Origin: JBELMB01 sp042088665
GTDB taxonomy: Bacteria; Pseudomonadota; Alphaproteobacteria; Rhodobacterales; Rhodobacteraceae
Direction: 5' to 3'
Assembly (NCBI GenBank): GCA_042088665.1
Contig: JBELMB010000016.1
Coordinates: 1-48,615 of the forward strand
DNA: 48,615 nucleotides
The notes below the pieces were generated by a model that ran no database searches, was not told the origin of the DNA, and saw only the letters and a list, made by a program, of their open reading frames with translations. Below are positions 41,307 to 48,615 of the stretch, piece after piece. The position numbers and the translations under genes are program-made. Each line of letters begins with the position of its first letter. Position 1 is the first letter of the stretch.

Positions 41307-42004
41307 GCGTCACGGCCTTTGATGACAGGGCGCGCTTTGGCGTCGGGCTGGATCCGCCCGTCGTCGAGCGTGATCACGCGGTCCATCCGATCCAGCAGCC
41401 GCGTGTCATGGCTCACCGCGATAAAGGTCTTGCCGCCCTGTGTCGACAGCGCCACGAGGTCTGCGATCAACCGGTCCGCCGTTGCGCGGTCCAACGCCGC
41501 AGTGGGTTCATCGGCCAGCAGAACCGCCGGGTCCGAGGCCAGCGCCCGGGCGACGGCCACGCGCTGCCGCTCGCCTCCGGAAAAGCTTGCCACGCTGCGG
41601 TCGCCTTGCGGCACGCCGAGACGGTCCAGATGGTCCTGCGCGGTGTGGCGGGTCGCCGCGCGGTCCCGCGCCGGGGAAAACAGCGCCGCGAGGCCCGCGT
41701 TCGCGCCAGACGACAGTTCTTCGAACAGCAGGAAATCCTGAAATATCAAACCCAAATGCTTTGCGCGGAACGCGGCGCGGGCTCCGGCCGGGAGGGCAGA
41801 GAGAGCGGTCTCCCCCCAAGTGACGCGGCCCTCCACGTCAAGCAGCCCGCTCAGGGCATTCAGCAGGGTGGATTTCCCGGCCCCGGACGGCCCGCGAATG
41901 CCCAGCTTTGTGCCTGCTTCCACGGCGAGTTGGGGCACGTCCAGCAGCAACCGGGTTTTGCCGGTTGTGATACGCAGATCCTTGACGTGTAAGGAAAGCG
42001 TCAT
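41303..42004 (-). CDS. LolD/MacB-type ABC transporter ATP-binding protein
   Basis: 233 residues. Walker A GPSGAGKS (38-45), signature FSGGERQRVAVARAL, Walker B VLLADEPTAALD and the H-loop AVSHD are all present. Size and the close downstream FtsX-like permease put it in the LolD/MacB/FtsE class that drives mechanotransmission. First gene of the operon; the ribosome site is weak. The 250-base upstream space (42005-42254) holds its promoter and the 3' end of the galactoside operon; I see no Zur- or CueR-like site there. Confidence 0.93.
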   Translation of the reverse strand: MTLSLHVKDLRITTGKTRLLLDVPQLAVEAGTKLGIRGPSGAGKSTLLNALSGLLDVEGRVTWGETALSALPAGARAAFRAKHLGLIFQDFLLFEELSSGANAGLAALFSPARDRAATRHTAQDHLDRLGVPQGDRSVASFSGGERQRVAVARALASDPAVLLADEPTAALDRATADRLIADLVALSTQGGKTFIAVSHDTRLLDRMDRVITLDDGRIQPDAKARPVIKGRDA

Positions 42005-42254
42005 TCAAACCCCGCGATCGGCACTGCGGCGACGTCCTCCGCCGCGTATGGCGTGGATCGCCCAAGACAAAGCCAGAGAATGGCGCAACAGCGCATGTGA
42101 TTTCCCCAAGAAACCGACGAGACCTCTAAAGCATAGGGCGGTTTCGATGGCAGGTCCAAGACGCTGGCGGGATGGGAACCTGCCTCTCTTGGGCATGCGC
42201 GGCGGTTTGCCGAAGGTGCCAGATACTAGCGGCCACGACAGAGCACCGGAGACG

Positions 42255-44444
42255 TCAGTCGGTGTTCAAGGCCTCTCGCAGCACCCCGGCGGGTTGCAGA
42301 GTGCGCCCCGCATGGCTTTGCGCTGTGGCAGTGTAGTTGAACCAGATCCGCTCCGTCCCTGTGCAGCGGCAGCGCAATCCCTCTGGCAGGCACATCACGG
42401 GCAGGTCCGCCGCCTCGGCCAGCGCCGCGATCAACCGGTCAAAACCGTGATCGTCCAGCCAGCCAGCGAGATACCACAGGCTGTGCTGGCGCAAGAGGAT
42501 GGGGGCGCCTTCTTCGGTTTCGAGCAGGACGTCAGGCGGATGTTCCCCTTCGGCGGTGACCTCATCGATGTAGCGCACGGCGGCCCCACCGCCGCTCAGG
42601 GGGCGGGGCATGTCCGGGCGTAAGCTTTCTACCCGGGTCACGGTCAGATCCAGCCCCGGCATCGCGGGGGGCAGAGGCAGGGGAATGTTGAAATCCACGT
42701 CCCGCGCCGCGCTGCGTGGGCCGAGGCAGACCTGAGCGCCACTGTCGGTCAGGGCCTGCTTCATCTCGCCGGACAGATGCATCAACCCGGGCGCAAGAAT
42801 CAGGGCGTACCCATGGAGGCAATCGGGGTCCGGCGGCAGGATGTCCACATCCAGACCGGCGCGGCGCAGCGCGCGATAGGTCTCGAACACGAGGCCAAAG
42901 TAGGAACTGCCCGCGCCATGCGGCTGGGTCTGCCACATCCATTCTGCGTCGTAGTCGAAGATGAGCCCAACGGGGGCTTGAACCGGGGCAACATGGCTGG
43001 CTTGTTGGAGTTCCGCAGCCACTTCGCGCGCCTCTTCAAGGCCCGGAGCATCCACGCTGTCCGGGCGCAGCAGGCCTGCGTGCATCTGCTCCTGTGCCAT
43101 GGGGGCCTGCCGCCAACGGAAGTAAAGCACGGCCTCCGCGCCATGGGCGAATGCCTCCCATGTCCAGAGCCTGACCATCCCGGGCAAGGGGGCTGGATTG
43201 TACGGTGCCCAATTCACCGGACCGGGCTGCTGCTCCATCACCCAGAGTCTTGGGTGTGCGCCTGCGCCGTAGTTGGGGTTTGACTGCGCTACCGCTTCGC
43301 TGCTTGAGCGCTGGTTTGACTGCGCTACCGCTTCGCTGCTTGAGCGCTGGTTTGTTTGCGCTACCGCTTCGCTACATGAGCGCTGGTTTGTTTGCGCTAC
43401 CGCTTCGCTGCTTGAGCGCTGGTTTGTTTGCGCTACCGCTTCGCTGCTTGAGCGCGGGCTTGTTTGCGCTATCGCTTCGCTACATGAGCGCGGGGGGCGT
43501 TCCACACCGGGGGCGCGGGACGCCACGGCGCGGTACAGATCGTGGTGAAAGGCCTGAAAATCCGGGTCTCCCTGTCTGGCAAAGGCGCGCTGGTCTTCGA
43601 CCGGGCGTCCGACACGGTCCTCCAGAAAGCCCAGCGGATAGCTGTCCCACGACGCGATATCGAGATCCGCGCCAACCTTGTAGTGATCGAACTCCGTCAC
43701 CCGGCCCATGTAGTTGTGCGCGACGGGCGCATCGCTGAACCTGCGCAGGATCTCGGTCTGTGCGCGGTTGAAGCGGACCACCTGATCAGACGAAAACCGG
43801 CGGAAGGCCATCACATGCGCCGGGTTCGGTTCCGTCACTGTGAGGTTGGGCAGGCCGATCTCGTCAAAGCTGGCGTAGTCCATGGACCAAAAGACATTGC
43901 CCCATGCCTTGTTCAGCGCATCCGGGCTTTGATAGCGCTGGGCGCACCAGTCCCGAAAGGCATCGCGCGCGGCGTCAGAGTAGCTGAGGATCGTGTCGTG
44001 GCAGCCGTATTCATTGTCCGTCTGCCAGGCCGCCACATGCGGGTTGCGCCCGTAGCGTTCCGCAAAGAGCCGCGTGATGCGACGGCTTTCTTCAAAATAC
44101 CCGGGGTGGCTGAAGCAATAGTGCCTGCGAGAGCCAAACCCGCGCGGGTGTCCCGCGGCATTCACGGCGAGCATGTCGGGATGCCGGGTCAGCATCCAGC
44201 GCGGCGGGGTTGCGGTGGGGGTGCCCAGCACCACCTTCAGCCCGGCGTCCCCCAGCACCGTGATGGCGCGGTCGAGCCAGCCCCAGTCGAACTGGTCGGG
44301 CTGCGGTTCCAGCCGGGACCAGGCGAATTCGCCGATGCGGACCCATGTCAGACCTGCCTCGACCATGCGGCGCGCGTCCTTTGGCCAGATCTCTTCGGGC
44401 CAGTGTTCGGGGTAGTAACAGCATCCAAGCGTGCGTTGCATCAT
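42255..44444 (-). CDS. GH42 beta-galactosidase with an internal minisatellite-encoded insert
   Basis: 729 residues; family 42 enzyme releasing terminal beta-galactose, cytosolic (no signal peptide). The barrel has the acid/base Glu145 in DNEYG and the nucleophile Glu404 in VMEQQPGPVNWAP, followed by the beta-galactosidase trimerisation and C-terminal domains. Related proteins are usually about 640-690 residues. Here residues 309-397 interrupt the barrel just before the nucleophile strand: six 12-residue repeats (consensus QRSSSEAVAQTN) encoded by 36-bp tandem units at 43277-43492. The frame is intact, but whether the enzyme tolerates the insert is unknown. Last gene of the galactoside operon, 211 bases after dgoA. 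Confidence 0.92.
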   Translation of the reverse strand: MMQRTLGCCYYPEHWPEEIWPKDARRMVEAGLTWVRIGEFAWSRLEPQPDQFDWGWLDRAITVLGDAGLKVVLGTPTATPPRWMLTRHPDMLAVNAAGHPRGFGSRRHYCFSHPGYFEESRRITRLFAERYGRNPHVAAWQTDNEYGCHDTILSYSDAARDAFRDWCAQRYQSPDALNKAWGNVFWSMDYASFDEIGLPNLTVTEPNPAHVMAFRRFSSDQVVRFNRAQTEILRRFSDAPVAHNYMGRVTEFDHYKVGADLDIASWDSYPLGFLEDRVGRPVEDQRAFARQGDPDFQAFHHDLYRAVASRAPGVERPPRSCSEAIAQTSPRSSSEAVAQTNQRSSSEAVAQTNQRSCSEAVAQTNQRSSSEAVAQSNQRSSSEAVAQSNPNYGAGAHPRLWVMEQQPGPVNWAPYNPAPLPGMVRLWTWEAFAHGAEAVLYFRWRQAPMAQEQMHAGLLRPDSVDAPGLEEAREVAAELQQASHVAPVQAPVGLIFDYDAEWMWQTQPHGAGSSYFGLVFETYRALRRAGLDVDILPPDPDCLHGYALILAPGLMHLSGEMKQALTDSGAQVCLGPRSAARDVDFNIPLPLPPAMPGLDLTVTRVESLRPDMPRPLSGGGAAVRYIDEVTAEGEHPPDVLLETEEGAPILLRQHSLWYLAGWLDDHGFDRLIAALAEAADLPVMCLPEGLRCRCTGTERIWFNYTATAQSHAGRTLQPAGVLREALNTD
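43277..43492. repeat. Six-copy 36-bp in-frame minisatellite inside the GH42 gene
   Basis: Units start at 43277, 43313, 43349, 43385, 43421 and 43457, each 36 bp. On the plus strand each has the core GCGCTACCGCTTCGCT, then TGCTTGAGCGC or TACATGAGCGC (units 3 and 6 carry TACATGAG). The first two units have TTTGACTGC where the others have TTTGTTTGC. Each unit can fold (GCGCT with AGCGC). Because 36 is a multiple of three, copy changes keep the frame. Confidence 0.97.
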
Positions 44445-44655
44445 GGGCCGGTCTCCGGGGATCGGGTGGCACGGTCGCTGACTGGGTGTGCCGTGCCAAT
44501 CTGTTGGTCAGGTTGGGTCCGGGTCCGGGCGCGCGCCAAGGGTGCAACCGCGCGCCTTTGCCCAGGTCAGGATCGTGTCAGGACAGCGTCACCGGGGCGC
44601 GGGATCCTGATCGGGCGATGTGGACAAAATCCGCTGCGGCCCCCGCCCGGGTGCG

Positions 44656-45261
44656 TCAGTCGGCGAAACACGCGTCATAGGCAGCGACCATGTCGCGCGC
44701 GCGCTCGGCCACTTCGGCGGGGGCGCGCCCGGGTTTGTACAGCGCAGAGCCTATGCCGAAACCGGTGACACCGGCCTTCATCCATGCGTCGAAATCCGCC
44801 GCGCCAACACCGCCGACCGCATAGGTCTTGGCCTCGACTGGCAGCACGGCCTTCAGTGCAGAGAAACCGCCCAGCCCCATCATAGACGCGGGGAACAGCT
44901 TTATCCCGTCGGCGCCATTGCGCAGCGCAAGAAAGGCCTCTGTCGCGGTGAAGATGCCGGGATAGCTGAGCATCCGGTTCGCCTTTGTCGCGGCGATGAC
45001 CCGGGGGTTGCAGTCCGGGGAGACGACCATGCTTGCGCCGATCTCCGCGAGGCGACCCACGTCGTTGGGGTCCAGCACCGTGCCAGCCCCGACGATCGCG
45101 CTGTCACCGGCATGGGCGACCATCCGCGTGATGCTGTCAAAGGGCTGCGGCGAGTTGAGTGGCACCTCGATCCGGGTCACCCCTGCGGCGATCAAGGCCT
45201 CTACCATGGCTTCGGATTCGGGCGGGGTCAGCCCCCGCAGGATGGCGATAATCTCTCTCAT
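44656..45261 (-). CDS. dgoA: 2-dehydro-3-deoxy-6-phosphogalactonate aldolase
   Basis: 201 residues; splits 2-keto-3-deoxy-6-phosphogalactonate into pyruvate and glyceraldehyde 3-phosphate, last step of the De Ley-Doudoroff galactose pathway. Class I aldolase with Schiff-base Lys121 in DGIKLFPAS and catalytic Glu32 in RIEVPLNSP; VGAGTVL and the GIGSALY phosphate loop are present. The PLNSPQPF wording separates it from KDPG aldolases of the Entner-Doudoroff route. Overlaps the DgoK stop by four bases. Confidence 0.94.
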   Translation of the reverse strand: MREIIAILRGLTPPESEAMVEALIAAGVTRIEVPLNSPQPFDSITRMVAHAGDSAIVGAGTVLDPNDVGRLAEIGASMVVSPDCNPRVIAATKANRMLSYPGIFTATEAFLALRNGADGIKLFPASMMGLGGFSALKAVLPVEAKTYAVGGVGAADFDAWMKAGVTGFGIGSALYKPGRAPAEVAERARDMVAAYDACFAD

Positions 45262-46163
45262 GTCGTCTCTTTCAGCAGGCTGTATGCGGCAGTCAGCCCC
45301 GCCAGTGTCAGGGCCTCCGACGCGACGCGACGGGCAGGCACACCTTGTTGGGCAAGCGCGCTGCGGTAGGCTTCGGAAATGGCGTCTTCGCCGAGGATCG
45401 CCACGTCCTGACCCAGCCAGTAGGGACGCGCGGCGGACAGTTCCATCCCGATCAACAGGCCAGAAAGGCGCGCGCGCAGTTCACTCTGTGGGGTGCCTTG
45501 CAGCAGCTCCTCGGCCCGCAGGCCAAACAGCGCGGCGGCCACGGCGGCGGGTTTGCTCATGGCGTTGTCGACGGCATCGAGAAAGGCCGCGTCGTCCCAG
45601 CCTTCGCTCACGGAGTGACGCAGGACAGAGGATTGGCTGAGCAGGGCAAACAGTTCCCCGGTCATGAAGGTCCGGAACGAGACAACCTCCGCCGCGCTCA
45701 GATGCGCCCATTTCGTATGGGTGCCGGGCAGGCAGAGGACGCCGTCGAAACCGGGGTTCTGCGCGAGAAAGCCGCCGATCTGGGTCTCCTCGCCGCGCAT
45801 GACGTCTGCCGGCTGCGTCTGTTTCATGCCGGGCAAGATGGTAACAGCAAGGCGGGGATCGCGGGTGGCGACCCGCGTGCCGGTGACGGGGGGCTTGGCG
45901 GGCACGGCTGTATAGGGTGCCTCTGCCCAGCCTTGCCGCGCCCCGGCCATGCCGCAGATCAGCACGTCGGTCGGGCCGGTGGAGGATGAGCCGGTGATCC
46001 ACGGCCCGGCGATGTCCAGCAGGGCCGGCTCATATCCCGTCAGGGTGAGCGTGCTCATGCCCTTGTCGCTGTCAATGCGCGTCAGGGGGCGGTTCTGGGC
46101 ATCCATCGGCCAGAGGCGCATGTGCGAGGTGCCCCAGTCGACGGCAATCCAGGCGGTGCTCAT
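45258..46163 (-). CDS. dgoK: 2-dehydro-3-deoxygalactonokinase
   Basis: 301 residues from the ATG at 46163, which has AAGGAGA upstream; the 120 codons before it are inside the alpha-galactosidase frame. Phosphorylates 2-keto-3-deoxygalactonate with ATP. The family features are the N-terminal IAVDWGTSHMRLW phosphate loop, CGMAGARQGW, the LPGTHTKWA box and GEDAISEAY near the end. Coupled to dgoA by ATGA and to the alpha-galactosidase gene by a four-base overlap, so it is the middle of the galactose operon. Confidence 0.94.
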   Translation of the reverse strand: MSTAWIAVDWGTSHMRLWPMDAQNRPLTRIDSDKGMSTLTLTGYEPALLDIAGPWITGSSSTGPTDVLICGMAGARQGWAEAPYTAVPAKPPVTGTRVATRDPRLAVTILPGMKQTQPADVMRGEETQIGGFLAQNPGFDGVLCLPGTHTKWAHLSAAEVVSFRTFMTGELFALLSQSSVLRHSVSEGWDDAAFLDAVDNAMSKPAAVAAALFGLRAEELLQGTPQSELRARLSGLLIGMELSAARPYWLGQDVAILGEDAISEAYRSALAQQGVPARRVASEALTLAGLTAAYSLLKETT

Positions 46164-48235
46164 AGACGCTCTCCTTCCAGCACCCACATCCGTTCGGGGA
46201 ATTGCCAGGGCAAATTGATGCCAGCCTGCATCAGGTATTGCCCGGACAGCTCCAGCGGTCCCTCCTTTAGCGCAACTTTGCCTCGCGACAAACGCGGCGC
46301 CTCCGCGCGGTTCGTTAAAATGATCCGGTATTGTGCCTCGGGCTCCAGCCCGGTCAGCCGCAGCGGTCGCGGAGAGATCGTTTCGCTGGCCGCAGCACAG
46401 CCCGCAAAGACGACAAAGCGGCTGCCATCTTCTGCCCGTTGCAGTTCCGCGATGACGGCGGGATCGGCGCTGGGCAGGCGCAGGATGTCGGCCCGCATCA
46501 TCCAGTCGCGGTTGGCCTTCCACCAGCGGGTCACATCACGCAGGGTCTGTGCCTCGTCCCCGGTCAGTTCGCGCGGGTCCATCTCGAACCCCATGTGTCG
46601 CTGGGCGGCAACCCATGCGCGAAAAGACATGTCCAGTATACGCCCGGAGGTGTGGCATTGCCGTGGTCCGACATGGCTGCCGGTTACGGCGGCGGGCAAC
46701 AGCAGGGCGGCCTCATGCTGGATGCGCAGCCGCTCAAGCGCGTCATTGCTGTCGGACAACCAGACCCGGTGCGTCAGGCTGAGTATCCCGGCATCGATGC
46801 GACCACCGCCCGAGGCGCAGCTTTCGATCTCGACCTTGGGATGGGCCCGCCGGAGCTGCGCCAAAAGCTGCAGGATGCCCAGCGCCTGTGCCGCATCCGC
46901 GATCGGCAAGAGGCGATTGTGATCCCATTTCAGATAGTCGATCTCGTGGTGGCTGAGCAGGTGATTGAGGTGGTTGAACAGGTAGATCCGCACATCCTCG
47001 CGCGACAGATCCAGCACGCGCTGCTGACGGCCTTCGATCTGTGCTTCGGGGCCAAGGATCCAGTCCGGGTGCGCGCGGGCGAGGTCACTGTCGAGGTTGA
47101 CCATCTCCGGTTCGACCCACAGCCCAAAGCGCATGCCAAGGCCCAGAACGTGGTCGATCAGCGGGGTCAGCCCGTCGGGCCATTTGCGGGGATCCACCTC
47201 CCAGTCACCAAGCGACGAGGTGTCGTCGTCACGCTTGCCGAACCAGCCATCGTCCAGCACGAAACGCTCTGCCCCAAGGTCGGCCGCGCGGGAGGCGATA
47301 TCCTTCAAGACCTCGGGGTCGTGGTCAAAGTAGACCGCTTCCCAGCAGTTGTAGTGCACCGGGCGGGGTCGCGCTGTGCCGGGGATGTCTTCGGGCCAGT
47401 CGATGACGCTGTCGCGGATCAGCCGTTGAAACGCCACACCCGCCCCGTTCAACCCACCCTGCGACACCGTCAGCAGAAGCGGCGCTGTTTCGAAATGCGT
47501 GCCGGGGCGACGCGTGCCGGTGGCATGCCCCCACTGGATCTGCCGGCGCCCATTGGGCAACTCCTCGGCGAGCATCACGTGACCGCCGGGATAGGCATAG
47601 TGCATGCCGTAGACCGTGCCACGGCTCTCTGTTGCGCTCTCCTCACAGAAGAAAGCCAGTGGCGGGTGCTCATGCCCGGACCGCCCGGTGCGCGCCTCGC
47701 GCATCAGGACACCGGGTTGCCAATCGGCCCGCTGTGCCCGGAATTCACCAATCCAGCGTCCGGAGAAATGCAGGATGTCGCCAGACTGTGGCCCGGGCAG
47801 GACCGGGGCCGCCAGATGACTCAGGCTCAGAGGGGTCTCTGCCTCAAGTTCGCAAAAGGCAGACAGCGCGGTGCCCAGACGCCTGATCGTATGCCGCAAC
47901 TCCAAGCCAAGCGCGGCATCGACGCAGGTAAACACAAGCCCGCCTTCGATTTGCGCGACCTGCGCCAGCTTGAACTGCGGATAGAGCGGCACGCCGTTCC
48001 GTTCCGCACGCATCCCCGGTTGACCGGGAAAGCTGTCCGCCGCGGCGGGGCAAAGCGACAGCGGCGGCACCGCGTCAAGCATTCCGCCTGTGATGTCCGG
48101 CATCTGCGCCTGTTGCAGGGCCTCAAGGTCGGACGACACCGGCAGCGAGGGTCCCCAATAGACCGCCTCGGGCACGCCGGTGGCGCAGGCAACGACCAGG
48201 GTCTGACCCGGCGCATCAAGCCGAAAGACTGTCAC
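46160..48235 (-). CDS. GH36 alpha-galactosidase
   Basis: 691 residues from the GTG at 48235, which overlaps the permease stop as GTGA; the longer frame upstream lies inside the permease gene. Hydrolyses terminal alpha-galactosides such as melibiose or raffinose-type sugars. Nucleophile Asp438 in YLKWDHNR and the acid/base region WLSDSNDA (492-499) are intact, as are CWEAVYFD, the LDDGWFG loop and the ESCASGGGRID block. No signal peptide, so substrates must be imported first, which fits the ABC permease immediately upstream. Confidence 0.93.
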   Translation of the reverse strand: MTVFRLDAPGQTLVVACATGVPEAVYWGPSLPVSSDLEALQQAQMPDITGGMLDAVPPLSLCPAAADSFPGQPGMRAERNGVPLYPQFKLAQVAQIEGGLVFTCVDAALGLELRHTIRRLGTALSAFCELEAETPLSLSHLAAPVLPGPQSGDILHFSGRWIGEFRAQRADWQPGVLMREARTGRSGHEHPPLAFFCEESATESRGTVYGMHYAYPGGHVMLAEELPNGRRQIQWGHATGTRRPGTHFETAPLLLTVSQGGLNGAGVAFQRLIRDSVIDWPEDIPGTARPRPVHYNCWEAVYFDHDPEVLKDIASRAADLGAERFVLDDGWFGKRDDDTSSLGDWEVDPRKWPDGLTPLIDHVLGLGMRFGLWVEPEMVNLDSDLARAHPDWILGPEAQIEGRQQRVLDLSREDVRIYLFNHLNHLLSHHEIDYLKWDHNRLLPIADAAQALGILQLLAQLRRAHPKVEIESCASGGGRIDAGILSLTHRVWLSDSNDALERLRIQHEAALLLPAAVTGSHVGPRQCHTSGRILDMSFRAWVAAQRHMGFEMDPRELTGDEAQTLRDVTRWWKANRDWMMRADILRLPSADPAVIAELQRAEDGSRFVVFAGCAAASETISPRPLRLTGLEPEAQYRIILTNRAEAPRLSRGKVALKEGPLELSGQYLMQAGINLPWQFPERMWVLEGERL

Positions 48236-48615
48236 TTCACCGCCCCAAGCGTCAGCCCGGCGATAAAGTGCCGCTGCATCAGAAAGAACATCGCCACTGG
48301 CGGCAACGCGGCCACGATGCTGCCCGCACTCATCAGGTGATATTGCGCCACGAACTGCGAGTTGAAGGAGGTGATCCCGGCAGTCACCGGCTGCGCGCCC
48401 GGACCCTGCGTCAGCACCACGGCCCAAAAATAGTCATTCCAGATGAAGGTGAAGATCAGCACCGAGAGCGCCGCAATGGCAGGGCGCATCAGCGGCAGCA
48501 CCACGAACCAGAAGATCCGCCATTCCGCCACGCCTTCGACCCGCGCCGCCTCGATCAACTCGAAGGGCAGCGCCCGGATGAAATTACGCATGAAAAGCGT
48601 ACAGAACCCAGATCG
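48232..48615 (-). CDS. Carbohydrate ABC transporter permease, MalG type (5' truncated by window edge)
   Basis: About 127 C-terminal codons are visible; the frame stays open to the window edge, so the start is outside. The cytosolic EAA loop ELIEAARVEGVAEWRIFWFV, followed by LPLMRPAIAALSVLIFTF, marks a CUT1-family inner-membrane permease. A terminal helix and GAVK tail follow. It sits directly before and overlaps the alpha-galactosidase start, so the importer probably brings in alpha- and beta-galactosides for the two glycosidases. The partner permease, binding protein and regulator would lie to the right. Confidence 0.92.
   Translation of the reverse strand, partial: RSGFCTLFMRNFIRALPFELIEAARVEGVAEWRIFWFVVLPLMRPAIAALSVLIFTFIWNDYFWAVVLTQGPGAQPVTAGITSFNSQFVAQYHLMSAGSIVAALPPVAMFFLMQRHFIAGLTLGAVK

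Noticed and set aside
42005..42196. 63-codon minus-strand frame just before the ABC ATPase gene
   Set aside because: No ribosome site, Arg/Gly-rich random composition; it more likely overlaps the promoter.
43277..43492. Possible CRISPR array (36-bp direct repeats)
   Set aside because: The units are directly adjacent with no spacers, lie inside a coding frame and no cas gene is present.
43205..43738. Long open frames on the plus strand across the 36-bp repeats (also 43273-43548)
   Set aside because: They are antisense to the intact GH42 gene and stay open only because a stop-free 36-bp unit is repeated in frame.

Overview
The window is a gene-dense, GC-rich (roughly 63-65% by eye) stretch of an alphaproteobacterial chromosome. 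The protein style, the scattered leuC/leuD/leuB arrangement, a FAD-oxidase/MttB/DapA catabolic cluster and a BciA-type 8-vinyl reductase all point to the roseobacter branch of the Rhodobacteraceae. BciA makes an aerobic anoxygenic phototroph plausible, but no other photosynthesis gene is visible. There is no phage, integrase, IS element, rRNA or CRISPR array.

Layout. 1-3.3 kb: 3' part of a YaaA-family gene, then a hybrid sensor kinase on the minus strand. 3.3-11.3 kb: a plus-strand envelope operon of alpha-2-macroglobulin, a glycolipid-binding-domain protein and penicillin-binding protein 1C. 11.4-14.7 kb: a YqhA-type membrane protein, a thiolase, an EthD-like protein and a divergent cysteine synthase. 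14.7-23.6 kb: leuC, leuD and leuB interspersed with a small exported protein that looks like a cyanovirin-N fold, a membrane protein, an EEP-fold protein and a divergent SDR/LysR pair. Two small genes (14789-15010 and 15110-15262) lie upstream of leuC. 23.7-31.5 kb: an orphan gene, bciA, a DMT exporter, tRNA-Pro(CGG), a glycosyltransferase-like gene, rlmN and a copper P-type ATPase. The ATPase ends inside a REPIN-like inverted repeat.

31.5-39.3 kb is a seven-gene minus-strand catabolic cluster: GntR regulator, DapA-family lyase/aldolase, aldehyde dehydrogenase, MttB-superfamily methyltransferase, two SDRs and a FAD-dependent amine oxidoreductase. It has a clear palindromic operator candidate (39325-39341). 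The best reading is an uncharacterised pathway that demethylates and degrades a quaternary amine, and this is the strongest candidate for a new system here. 39.5-42.0 kb: a tight three-gene operon of LolD-like ATPase, FtsX-like permease and a PCuAC-like exported protein that has lost the usual copper ligands but gained a His-rich tail.

42.2-48.6 kb: a minus-strand galactoside operon running in from beyond the right edge: sugar ABC permease, GH36 alpha-galactosidase, DgoK, DgoA and GH42 beta-galactosidase. It would hydrolyse galactosides and feed galactose into the De Ley-Doudoroff route. The GH42 gene carries a six-copy 36-bp in-frame minisatellite just before its catalytic nucleophile, the most striking sequence-level oddity in the window.
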